49,746 bases of DNA from Lachnospiraceae bacterium (GTDB lineage: Bacteria > Bacillota > Clostridia > Lachnospirales > Lachnospiraceae). The position numbers were made by a program, and so were the translations under genes. Positions 9,717 through 16,859 of this stretch are shown here, in pieces (position 1 is the first letter of the stretch; each line of letters opens with the position of its first letter). The stretch is taken from the NCBI GenBank assembly GCA_016283775.1, contig JAEENL010000142.1:1-49746 (forward strand). The letters run 5' to 3'. The notes under the pieces are model-generated. The model did no database searches. It saw nothing but the letters and a program-made list of their open reading frames with translations, and was not told where the DNA came from.

Positions 9717-9956
9717 CTACAGATAACGGAAAAGTTCCTTCGCGTCGTCCTTTCTTGTTGTCTCTTCTATAGCAAGCACTTCGGCTTTAACGCTCTTTGT
9801 CCCGAATGCGATCTCGATCACATCCCCGACCTTTACCTCGGCAGACGCACGCGCAACCTTGCCGTTTATCATGACTCTGCCGTTGTCGCACGCCTCATTG
9901 GCAACCGTCCTTCTTTTGATGATCCTGGACACTTTTAAATACTTATCAAGTCGCAT
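9717..9956 (-). CDS. rqcP: S4-domain RNA-binding protein RqcP (YabO family)
   Basis: A 79-residue protein made almost entirely of one S4 RNA-binding domain: MRLDKYLKVSRIIKRRTVANEACDNGRV is the classic S4 start, with VMINGKVA and KVGDVIEIAFG completing the fold. RqcP works with RqcH in ribosome quality control, helping add alanine tails to nascent chains on obstructed 50S subunits. The ATG at 9956 has a GAGGA ribosome site. It is the first gene of the operon, with a promoter at 9992-10020. Identification rests on size, S4 motif and synteny. Confidence 0.9.
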   Translation of the reverse strand: MRLDKYLKVSRIIKRRTVANEACDNGRVMINGKVARASAEVKVGDVIEIAFGTKSVKAEVLAIEETTRKDDAKELFRYL

Positions 9957-9991
9957 TGTAAAATCCTCATTTAACTAACTGCTGTCGCTTT

Positions 9992-10020
9992 ATTATAATA
10001 TCACTTTAAACAAAAAGCAA
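9992..10020 (-). promoter_or_regulatory. Promoter of the rqcP-ftsB-tilS-hpt-ftsH operon
   Basis: Read on the minus strand, TTGCTT (10020-10015) and TATAAT (9997-9992) are separated by 17 bp, a good vegetative sigma-A promoter. The predicted start leaves about 30 nt of leader before rqcP. Confidence 0.65.
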
Positions 10021-10062
10021 ACGATTTTATAAACATTTAAGAAAGCACTCAAATACGATAGA

Positions 10063-10107
10063 ATTGGGCAAAGCAAAACGAGGCGCCGCGATCTGCGAGG
10101 CCTCGTT
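10063..10107 (-). terminator. Probable terminator of hup
   Basis: An 8-bp stem (AACGAGGC at 10077-10084 with GCCTCGTT at 10100-10107) lies 40 nt behind the hup stop. On the minus strand the stem is followed by a broken T-rich stretch, so termination strength is uncertain. Confidence 0.5.
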
Positions 10108-10145
10108 CTGTATATTAATGTTTAGATCTCGTTAAGAATGAAGAA

Positions 10146-10442
10146 TTATTTCTTCTTGGTAGCCTTCTTAGCGTTAACGGCATCCTTTAAGCCCTTACCA
10201 GCCTTGAACTTAGGAGCTGTAGATGCAGGGATCTTGATAGCTGCCTTAGTCTGAGGATTTCTACCTGTTCTTGCAGGTCTCTTAACGGTCTCGAATGTAC
10301 CGAAACCAACGAGCTGGATCTTCTCACCCTTCTTGAGCTCAGCTGTTGTTACATCGATGAATGCGTTGAGAGCTTCTGCGGAAGCCTTCTTGGAAAGACC
10401 ACTCTTCTCAGCGATTGCTGCAACTAATTCTGTCTTGTTCAT
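10146..10442 (-). CDS. hup: HU family DNA-binding protein
   Basis: A small histone-like nucleoid protein that bends DNA as a dimer. The start is taken at the ATG at 10442 (MNKTELVAAIAEKSG), giving 98 residues: AGGAGG sits 7 nt before it, whereas the ATG at 10448 is only 1 nt from that site. HU signatures are GFGTFETVKRPARTGRNPQT (beta arm) and the C-terminal IPASTAPKFKAGKGLKDAV. A lysine-rich tail (KKATKKK) ends it. The codon use and AT content are those of a highly expressed gene. It has its own strong promoter at 10538-10566 and an unusually long leader. Confidence 0.96.
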   Translation of the reverse strand: MNKTELVAAIAEKSGLSKKASAEALNAFIDVTTAELKKGEKIQLVGFGTFETVKRPARTGRNPQTKAAIKIPASTAPKFKAGKGLKDAVNAKKATKKK

Positions 10443-10537
10443 TATCATTCCTCCTCTGGGATTGTATAATAGTGACCGACATCCTTCGACACTAAGGATA
10501 CGGTGGGTTTGCCGCGATATCCGCGGTTCCTGTAATA

Positions 10538-10566
10538 CTTATACGCTTGTTGTCTGTATTTGTCAA
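10538..10566 (-). promoter_or_regulatory. Strong promoter of hup
   Basis: On the minus strand a perfect -35 TTGACA (10566-10561), a 17-bp spacer and -10 TATAAG (10543-10538). The leader to the start codon is about 90 nt and contains two small inverted repeats (CCGCG-5 nt-CGCGG near 10512-10526, and ATCCTT/AAGGAT near 10480-10500), which could influence hup translation. Confidence 0.8.
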
Positions 10567-10612
10567 GCAATAATTTGCCGAAACGATTGATTTTTATGGC
10601 TTTTTAAGAATT

Positions 10613-11746
10613 TCAAACTCCTATAATCAAAGAAACAAGTCGGAACGGGACACAGGACCTGTCACCCTCCGTGACCGTGATCTTTACCCGGTGCTTGCCC
10701 GCAGGGCCGTGAAACTTAAGGATACTGATGTCCAGCTTGTCGCCCCAGGTCTCATCAAAATTACCGTCAAGGACCACCGCATTGTCTTCGTCACCGTCCA
10801 CCACCGCAGTCGCGACGCACGCCGGATGCTTTACGTATCTCACGAACTGGGCCGCGATCTCCGTTCCCGTGACTTCAAAAACGGCATAGTCGCCTTTTTC
10901 ATAGCCCGTAAAAGCAGACTGAACGCCATATGGGTCAGAAACGTTGTCTGATGCCACTTTTACGCCCTCCTTGTCTTCGGACGGACATTTTCCCACGTAC
11001 ACCTCTTCCACGCTCTTAAAAATGCGTTCTGCGCGCTCATAGCGGTTCTCTGTGATCGGAGTGGGAAGTATCTCAGATCCCGAAAGTCCGAAACCGTCTC
11101 CGAACCCCCCCGCTGCCGCCTTTTCCATAAATGATGTAAGGAGCTCCGACACCAGCCTGTGTCCCTCGTCATTCGGATGCAGGCCGTCAGGTGTGATGTC
11201 TGCCGCTTTTATCTTTCCGCTCATGATGTCACGATAGATCGATGACTTTCCGGAAACGCAGGGCACATTATAGTGCTTTCCGACCGCAAGATGCTGGTCT
11301 TCCGCGCTTGTACCGTTTGAATACATGATATTGTGAAGGATCATCACCGCGGGCGTGCTCCTCCACTTAAGTATCCTTCTTATAAGGCCCTCATAGGTTT
11401 CTCTGTAAAATGCAGTGTTCTCGTCATTTACGGAAAACTCCGCGACAACAAGGTCGGGATCGGCATACAAAAGATCATTCTCCGCCCTCGCAACGCCGTA
11501 GTGCGACGTTGTTCCTCCGATACCTGCGTTGATATATGTAAACTCCGCTTTCGGATATTTTTCTCCAAGCCATCGCACCGTGCGTGCTGCATAGCATCTT
11601 TCATGCACCGATGCGAGAGAGCCGTTCGTTATCGACCCTCCTATAAATCCCACAGTGAGCTTTTCTCCGGCCTCAGCCCTTTTCAAAAATGAGCGGAGCC
11701 GTGAAACATCTCCTGTGTTGACATAAGCCTCATTGATGTTGTCCAT
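10613..11746 (-). CDS. SGNH/GDSL esterase with C-terminal beta domain (CE17-like acetyl-mannan esterase)
   Basis: The 377-residue protein has an N-terminal SGNH hydrolase domain (about 30-215) and a C-terminal beta-rich domain (about 240-377). The catalytic triad is visible as S38 in GFIGGSIT, and D187 and H190 in DGLHP; block II/III residues are G74/G77 (NAGIGGTT) and N108 (FSVND). There is no signal peptide, so it should act in the cytoplasm after uptake. This SGNH-then-CBM35-like order matches CE17 acetyl-mannan esterases described from Roseburia mannan loci, and it sits at the end of a mannan operon. Removing acetyl groups would let the phosphorylases process oligosaccharides. The CE17 assignment is inference from architecture and context; a different acyl esterase is possible. 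Confidence 0.8.
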   Translation of the reverse strand: MDNINEAYVNTGDVSRLRSFLKRAEAGEKLTVGFIGGSITNGSLASVHERCYAARTVRWLGEKYPKAEFTYINAGIGGTTSHYGVARAENDLLYADPDLVVAEFSVNDENTAFYRETYEGLIRRILKWRSTPAVMILHNIMYSNGTSAEDQHLAVGKHYNVPCVSGKSSIYRDIMSGKIKAADITPDGLHPNDEGHRLVSELLTSFMEKAAAGGFGDGFGLSGSEILPTPITENRYERAERIFKSVEEVYVGKCPSEDKEGVKVASDNVSDPYGVQSAFTGYEKGDYAVFEVTGTEIAAQFVRYVKHPACVATAVVDGDEDNAVVLDGNFDETWGDKLDISILKFHGPAGKHRVKITVTEGDRSCVPFRLVSLIIGV

Positions 11747-11761
11747 ATATATATCTCCTTT

Positions 11762-11785
11762 GGAGTCGATGGGGAGTCGATGGGG
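11762..11785. repeat. Short overlapping direct repeat beside the palindrome
   Basis: GGAGTCGATGGGG occurs at 11762-11774 and again at 11773-11785, an 11-nt period tandem duplication of the outer arm of the adjacent palindrome. Confidence 0.8.
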
Positions 11786-11841
11786 ACGGTTCTTTTTGAC
11801 TCATCTGATGATGAGTCAAAAAGAACCGTCCCCATCGACTC
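11774..11841. repeat. 68-nt perfect palindrome (REP-like hairpin element)
   Basis: A 32-nt left arm (11774-11805) is exactly complementary to the right arm (11810-11841), with a 4-nt loop TGAT. The arms contain GGGGACGGTTCTTTTTGACTC. It lies between the second GH130 gene and the esterase gene, in an otherwise tightly packed operon. There is no T tract behind the stem in the direction of transcription, so it is not a standard terminator. From memory, GGGGACGGTTCT-type palindromes recur in Firmicute genomes and resemble REP elements mobilised by Y1 transposases; no transposase gene is seen in this window. Confidence 0.9.
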
Positions 11842-11868
11842 TTTCGACTCTGTTTCGACTGTGTGTCT

Positions 11869-12894
11869 TTATCTTCTTCCGAGATCGGTATCATCCCATC
11901 TGGTAACGGAATGATCCTTTATGTATTTTACGATCTCATCAAAATAGCAGAATGCGAGACCTACATAGCTGTCTGCGCAGCCATAGTAGATCGCGATCTT
12001 TCCGCTCTCGGGATCGTGGAGCGTTGCGCAAGGGAAGCAAACGTTGGGAACGAAGCCTCTCTCCTCGTACCACTCTGTGGGAGTGAGAAGGAAATTCTCG
12101 CATCTGTAAAGTACCTTTGAAGGCTCGTCGAGGTCAAGGATTGCGCCACCTATGGAATAAACATAGCCGTTGCAGGTCTGTGATACCCCGTGATAGAACA
12201 TGAGCCAGCCCTCGCTTGTCTCAATGGGTGCAGCGCCTCCGCCGATCTTTAAGGACTCCCACCATTCAGAGGAACGTCCCATCACGTGACGGTGCTTGCC
12301 CCAGTAAACAAGGTCGGGGGATTCGGAGATAAAGATATCTCCGAAGGGTGTGTGTCCGCTGTCGGAAGGACGTGAAAGCATCATGTACTTTCCGTTTATC
12401 TTCCTCGGGAACAACACGGCATTTCTGTTGAAAGGAAGGAAAGGATTTTCCAGCCTTGTAAATGTCTTGAAATCGGTGGTCTTTGCGAGACCGATGGCAG
12501 CTCCGTACATATCCTGGCACCACATGATGTAATACGTATCCTCGATCTTTACAAGTCTGGGATCGTATGCATAGATGGGCTGGAAATCTTTGCCGTCCTC
12601 ATCCACGAAATGTATCTTCTCTTCTTCAAACGTCCAATGGATCGCGTCCTTTGAATGTCCGAGATAGATCATCGATACACCGTTTGTCTGCTCGCCTCTG
12701 AAAACACCTATAAATTCGCCGTTATAGGGCATTACCGCAGAATTGAATATTCTGGCAACCTCTTTGGTAGGGTAACGACCGATTATGGGATTGTCGTTAT
12801 AACGCCACACGGGGGCGTGGTTAAACGCCTCCGCGGGCTTTTCCTGCCATGGAATGTTGGGCAACGCCGGGGCGATCATCTTGATATCGCTCAT
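11869..12894 (-). CDS. GH130 beta-1,4-mannooligosaccharide phosphorylase (GH130_2 type)
   Basis: A 341-residue cytoplasmic phosphorylase with the five-bladed GH130 propeller. It should release mannose-1-phosphate from the non-reducing end of beta-1,4-manno-oligosaccharides using inorganic phosphate. The general acid is the aspartate of AYDPRL (D111). FRGEQTNGVS, NRNAVLFPRKINGKYMMLSRPSD and the phosphate-binding region with GGGAAPIETSEGWLMFYHGV are all present. Its length and N-terminus fit the RaMP2-like subfamily, whereas the gene at 29725-30903 fits the mannosylglucose phosphorylase subfamily; a mannan locus commonly carries one of each. It follows the lipoprotein binding-protein gene by 24 nt. 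Subfamily assignment is by reading, not by tree. Confidence 0.9.
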   Translation of the reverse strand: MSDIKMIAPALPNIPWQEKPAEAFNHAPVWRYNDNPIIGRYPTKEVARIFNSAVMPYNGEFIGVFRGEQTNGVSMIYLGHSKDAIHWTFEEEKIHFVDEDGKDFQPIYAYDPRLVKIEDTYYIMWCQDMYGAAIGLAKTTDFKTFTRLENPFLPFNRNAVLFPRKINGKYMMLSRPSDSGHTPFGDIFISESPDLVYWGKHRHVMGRSSEWWESLKIGGGAAPIETSEGWLMFYHGVSQTCNGYVYSIGGAILDLDEPSKVLYRCENFLLTPTEWYEERGFVPNVCFPCATLHDPESGKIAIYYGCADSYVGLAFCYFDEIVKYIKDHSVTRWDDTDLGRR

Positions 12895-12918
12895 TTGTCT
12901 GTCCTCATTCTGTGCTGC

Positions 12919-14442
12919 TTATTTTCCGAATACTGCGTCAAGAGCGTCCTGAACTTCCTGCTTGTGCATCTCCTGAAGCTGAGCGGGAGTTACGGTACCG
13001 TCCATGAGTGACCAGAGGTCATAGTTTACGCCGAGAGAGTTCCAAAGATCCACTGTGGACTTGGAGTTGATCTCGGTCTGAACCTTCCAGTTCTCCTGAC
13101 GGAGCTCGTCCGTCTTTGCGGTAGCATCGATCCACCAGTTGAAGGTAGCGGGATCGTCACGAAGTGTTGTGTCGCCGTCATACCAGTTCCACATATCGTA
13201 AAGAACGTTGAATACTGTAAGAGGATCCTCTACGCCTGCAGGGATGATATAAAGCTCACCGCCGACATTGTTGAGCTGAGGGTCGGTATCCTGATTTCCG
13301 GAAGGACCTACAGGCCAATGGCAGTATGCGATGTCGAAAGGAAGTGTGTATCCGAGAGTGCCGTCCCAGTCATAGTCGGAACCGTTGGTCTGGCTTACCC
13401 AAACGTTGCCCCACCAGAAACCGATGTTACCGTTCCTGTACTTTGTACGAACATCGTTGGAATCCATGTCATAGCTTACAGGTACGCATACGTTGTAAAC
13501 ATTGTACATGTCATACATCTGCTGAAGGACTTCTGTCATAGCGTTGGAAGAAAGGCCTTCGGTTGTAGTGGATGCAATGTTTGCGCCGTTGCTGAGCATA
13601 AGCTCCTCAAAAAGGTCTGAGTCCCATCCGCACCAGCCGTACTGGTCGGTCTGTCCGTCACCGTCGGTATCCTGAGTAAGGACCTGAAGGTACTCGTTGA
13701 ACTTATCCCATGTCCACTCGCCGCGCTCCCAAAGAACTCTGGGATCCTCGAGGTTGTTCTCTTCAAGCATCTGGATATTGAATGCAAGAGGGTTGGTGTT
13801 GTTCATACCGCCCTGACGTCTTAAGATGCAAGCCTTGCCGTCACCGAGATCCAGGAATGTTATAACGGTCTGGGTTGTGAAAAGGTCATGGTCTGCAGGA
13901 AGGATGGTCCTTAAATCCGTACAGAAACCATTTGTCTGTGCAGGGATAGCCATACCTGCATCGGTAAGATAGATATCGCAGTCGGGAGCACCTGCGAGAA
14001 TGGAGGTGTTGATGGATTCCTTAACACCTGCATAGGTGAGGTTTGTCCAGAAGAACTTAAGTCCATATCTCTGCTCGATGGTCTTTACGTTTGCGAATCT
14101 TGCTTCCATCTGTGCGCGGTTAACGGCATTTGATGCCTTTGTGGCATCGTCGTCACCGTCCTTGTCCTGGTTTACTATCCAGTCAGGGCTGTCGGCAAGT
14201 TCATCGTCCGCACTGTCATAGTGCTGAGTCCACCAGGTTCCGATAAGGACGTCCTTTGTCCTCTTCTTGTTTGTATCTGTCTGGCCATTGTTCTGAGCAG
14301 CATCCCCGTTTGCTCCGACGGTTGTCTGCTGCTGGTCACCGTTAGCGAGAACCTGGGGCTGCTTCTGCTCGCCGCATGCTGCAAGACCTACGATCATAGC
14401 GGAAGTAAGAGCGACAGCCAATACTTTCTTAAAATTAAACAT
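12919..14442 (-). CDS. Lipoprotein ABC sugar-binding protein (family 1)
   Basis: An extracellular solute-binding protein of about 507 residues. The start is placed at the ATG at 14442 (MFNFKKVLAVAL): GGAGG lies 11 nt upstream, while the in-frame ATG at 14460 overlaps that ribosome site. The signal peptide ends in a lipobox, GLAAC, with C23 as the lipidated residue, followed by a Gln/Asn/Thr-rich linker. The mature part has the family 1 fold signs (LEENNLEDPRVLWERGEWTWDKFNEYLQVL near the hinge) and is rich in tryptophan and aspartate, as in binding proteins for neutral oligosaccharides. It is 33 nt downstream of the four-repeat lipoprotein and probably serves the permeases at 16860-18783. Manno-oligosaccharide binding is inferred from the locus. 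Confidence 0.88.
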   Translation of the reverse strand: MFNFKKVLAVALTSAMIVGLAACGEQKQPQVLANGDQQQTTVGANGDAAQNNGQTDTNKKRTKDVLIGTWWTQHYDSADDELADSPDWIVNQDKDGDDDATKASNAVNRAQMEARFANVKTIEQRYGLKFFWTNLTYAGVKESINTSILAGAPDCDIYLTDAGMAIPAQTNGFCTDLRTILPADHDLFTTQTVITFLDLGDGKACILRRQGGMNNTNPLAFNIQMLEENNLEDPRVLWERGEWTWDKFNEYLQVLTQDTDGDGQTDQYGWCGWDSDLFEELMLSNGANIASTTTEGLSSNAMTEVLQQMYDMYNVYNVCVPVSYDMDSNDVRTKYRNGNIGFWWGNVWVSQTNGSDYDWDGTLGYTLPFDIAYCHWPVGPSGNQDTDPQLNNVGGELYIIPAGVEDPLTVFNVLYDMWNWYDGDTTLRDDPATFNWWIDATAKTDELRQENWKVQTEINSKSTVDLWNSLGVNYDLWSLMDGTVTPAQLQEMHKQEVQDALDAVFGK

Positions 14443-14475
14443 TTTCTTTAAACCCTCCATATTATTGCTAAACTA

Positions 14476-16821
14476 TTATCTCTGGCCTATTCTTACGCTG
14501 AATACTTCCCAGTTTGTTCTTGCTTCTGCCTGAAGTGTGGTACCCCATGTGGACTTGTCTTCACCGCAAAGCGCAACTATCTGCTCGTAGGTTACAAAGC
14601 ACTTGGAACCGTCCAGCAGGATCGCACCATCGTGTCCGTTTCCGCAGAAATCTCCGTCACCTACACGGCTCCAGCCTACTGCTGCGCCGGGAAGAACGAT
14701 CCAGAGTGTTCCGTCTTCAGATGCGTAGTCAAGTTCGATAACGCTTCCGGGAACAAGTGCGTCGATCACAGCCTGAGGCATATCGAAGCCTGCCTGGCCC
14801 CAGCCGCTGCCTGTTGTTGCAAAACCGTCAAATGCTGTGAACTTGTGAAGTCTGGGAGCTGTGGGAGCTGCTTCGAGAGTTCCTACGCTTACAGAGTATA
14901 CTTCCCAGTTTGTTCTTGCCTCTGCCTGAAGCTGAGGTCCCCATGCGGTCTTGTCTTCGCCGCAGAGTGCAACGATCTGCTCATATGTTACATAGCACTT
15001 GGATTCGCCCACAAGGAGAGCGGGATCATGTCCGTTGCCGCAGAAATCTCCGTCACCCACACGGCTCCAGCCTGCTGTTGCGTTGGGAAGAACGATCCAA
15101 AGGGTTCCGTCCTCGGATGCATAGTTGAGTTCAAGGCATGTTCCGGGAACAAGCGCATCAAGTACGGCCTGAGGGAAGTCAAAACCTGCCTGGCCCCATC
15201 CGCTTCCTGTTGTTGCAAAGCCATCGAAATCAACTGCCTTCTTGTAAACCTTCTCACCAACTTCTTTGAAGGTTCCTACAGATACTGAGAATACTTCCCC
15301 GTTTGTTCTTGCCTCTGCCTGAAGCTGAGGTCCCCATGCAGTCTTGTCTTCGCCGCAAAGTGCAACGATCTGCTCATAGGTTACATAGCATTCGGATTCG
15401 TTTACAAGTGTAGCTGGATCATGTCCGTTTCCGCAGTAGTCTCCGTCGCCTACACGGCTCCAGCCTGCTGCTGCATTAGGAAGAACGATCCAAAGGGTTC
15501 CGTCCTCAGATGCATAGTTGAGTTTCAAAACACTTCCGGGAACAAGTGCGTCAAGAACTTCCTGAGGGAAGTCAAAGCCTGCCTGGCCCCATCCGCTTCC
15601 TGTTGTTGCAAAGCCGTCAAATGCAACAGTCTCGACAAACTCAGTCTCAACGGTGGGAGTTCCTACCTTGATGGAGAATACTTCCCATGCGGAAGAACCT
15701 TCACACTGAATGGTTGCGCCCCATGTGCTCTTGTCCTCACCGCAGATGGCTACAATCTGATCGTAATCGATCTGAGCCACGCCGTTTGAGTTGTTACGAT
15801 ATACTTCATCGTGCTGGTTTCCTGCCCAGTCACTGTCGCCCACACGGCTCCAACCTGCTGCGGCACCGGGGAATACGAACCAGATCTTGCCGTCTTCACT
15901 TGTGTAAGAGATCTCGATCACGGATCCGGGAACAAGTGCATCGATGAATTCCTGAGTCATATCGGCACCGGCCTGTGACCATGCTCCTGCGCTGGGATTG
16001 AATCCGTCAAGCGCTACAGTACCGCCGAGAGTAAGAAGATTCGATCTGTCGGGCTTCTCATCCTTGAAGCCTGCAGGTGCATTGAATGCAACAGCTGTAG
16101 CTGCGGGCTTGATGGTCTTTCCGTTCTTGTCAAGGAATGCGAGATCGTCAACATAAAGTGTTGCCGCACCATGCTCAGTGCCTGCGCCGAGGTCTTCCTT
16201 GAAATAGATGAGGAGAAGCGGAACATCCGCACTGAAAGTCACGCCATCGGGCATTCCTATCGTTGTCGTATAAGGGTTCTTTTTCTGCATATATACCGAC
16301 CAACTGTCATTAGCCATCTTTGACAGATTTGTATCTGTCCAGAAAAGCAACTGGCCGGATGTAGCATTGAAGGAACCGTCTGCATATGTTGTGCCGAGCG
16401 TTGCGGAAACGCTTGCAACATCTGCTGCCTTATCACCGAGAAGGCTGTATACGTCTATAGCGATAACGGGAGTCTTCTTTTCGTCAGCCTTTGTGACCTT
16501 AAGAGCCTTGCTTCCGTTAAACTCGGCTATCTCAAGCTGACTTGCATCCGCTGTGGCAAAATTGTTGAAAACCGCCACAAAATCCATGTTTCCGTCTTCA
16601 AAATCCACGCTGGGATCCACTTTGACAACCGGAACGGGTGTCGATGTGGGCGGCACCGGTGTAGATGTCGCTGTAGGCGTGGGTGTTGCTGTGATTACCG
16701 CCGGTGAGCCGGGTGTAGGTGTAGCCGTTACCGGTGCCGGTGCCTCTCCCCCTTCGCCGCAGGCAGTAAGAGCGAGTACCATTACTGCTGCCATCAAAAG
16801 AGCAAATAACCTTTTTTTCAC
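14476..16821 (-). CDS. Lipoprotein with four tandem ~120-residue repeat domains, putative mannan-capture protein
   Basis: I do not recognise this 781-residue protein as a named family. Residues 1-21 are a lipoprotein signal (LALTAC, C21), then a Thr/Pro linker (31-64). Residues 70-250 form a beta-rich module opening VDFEDG and closing YVDDLAFLD, like many carbohydrate-binding modules. Four repeats follow: 268-387, 398-516, 528-647 and 661-778. Each begins with a DGF-(8)-WGQAG-type start and contains LVPGS, YASEDGTLWIVLP, GWSRVGDGD, TYEQIVALCGEDK and a final EVFSVSVG strand. Repeats 2-4 are nearly identical; repeat 1 is diverged. Repeats 2-4 each have three cysteines at fixed spacing (15 and 11 residues). 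No catalytic signature is seen. Between permease and binding-protein genes of a mannan operon, a multivalent surface glycan-binding role is the best inference. Confidence 0.75.
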   Translation of the reverse strand: MKKRLFALLMAAVMVLALTACGEGGEAPAPVTATPTPGSPAVITATPTPTATSTPVPPTSTPVPVVKVDPSVDFEDGNMDFVAVFNNFATADASQLEIAEFNGSKALKVTKADEKKTPVIAIDVYSLLGDKAADVASVSATLGTTYADGSFNATSGQLLFWTDTNLSKMANDSWSVYMQKKNPYTTTIGMPDGVTFSADVPLLLIYFKEDLGAGTEHGAATLYVDDLAFLDKNGKTIKPAATAVAFNAPAGFKDEKPDRSNLLTLGGTVALDGFNPSAGAWSQAGADMTQEFIDALVPGSVIEISYTSEDGKIWFVFPGAAAGWSRVGDSDWAGNQHDEVYRNNSNGVAQIDYDQIVAICGEDKSTWGATIQCEGSSAWEVFSIKVGTPTVETEFVETVAFDGFATTGSGWGQAGFDFPQEVLDALVPGSVLKLNYASEDGTLWIVLPNAAAGWSRVGDGDYCGNGHDPATLVNESECYVTYEQIVALCGEDKTAWGPQLQAEARTNGEVFSVSVGTFKEVGEKVYKKAVDFDGFATTGSGWGQAGFDFPQAVLDALVPGTCLELNYASEDGTLWIVLPNATAGWSRVGDGDFCGNGHDPALLVGESKCYVTYEQIVALCGEDKTAWGPQLQAEARTNWEVYSVSVGTLEAAPTAPRLHKFTAFDGFATTGSGWGQAGFDMPQAVIDALVPGSVIELDYASEDGTLWIVLPGAAVGWSRVGDGDFCGNGHDGAILLDGSKCFVTYEQIVALCGEDKSTWGTTLQAEARTNWEVFSVRIGQR
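14488..16020 (-). repeat. Four-copy in-frame coding repeat (~393-bp period)
   Basis: Units on the minus strand: 16020-15661, 15630-15274, 15240-14881 and 14841-14488. The last three share long stretches of identical DNA (for example around CCCAGTTTGTTCTTGC, and the segment encoding TLWIVLP), pointing to recent duplication or gene conversion. Copy number may vary between strains. Confidence 0.9.
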
Positions 16822-16859
16822 TTTTTCATCCTCCTTAAAAAATGGTTGTTGTGAGCGTC

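Noticed and set aside
11774-11841. Palindrome as a rho-independent terminator
   Set aside because: No T tract follows the stem in the direction of transcription and the downstream esterase gene has no promoter of its own that I can see, so the operon must read through; listed as a repeat element instead.
14488-16020. Regular repeats that could suggest a CRISPR array
   Set aside because: The period is ~390 bp, the units are in-frame coding domains with full protein sense, and there are no short repeat-spacer units or cas genes.
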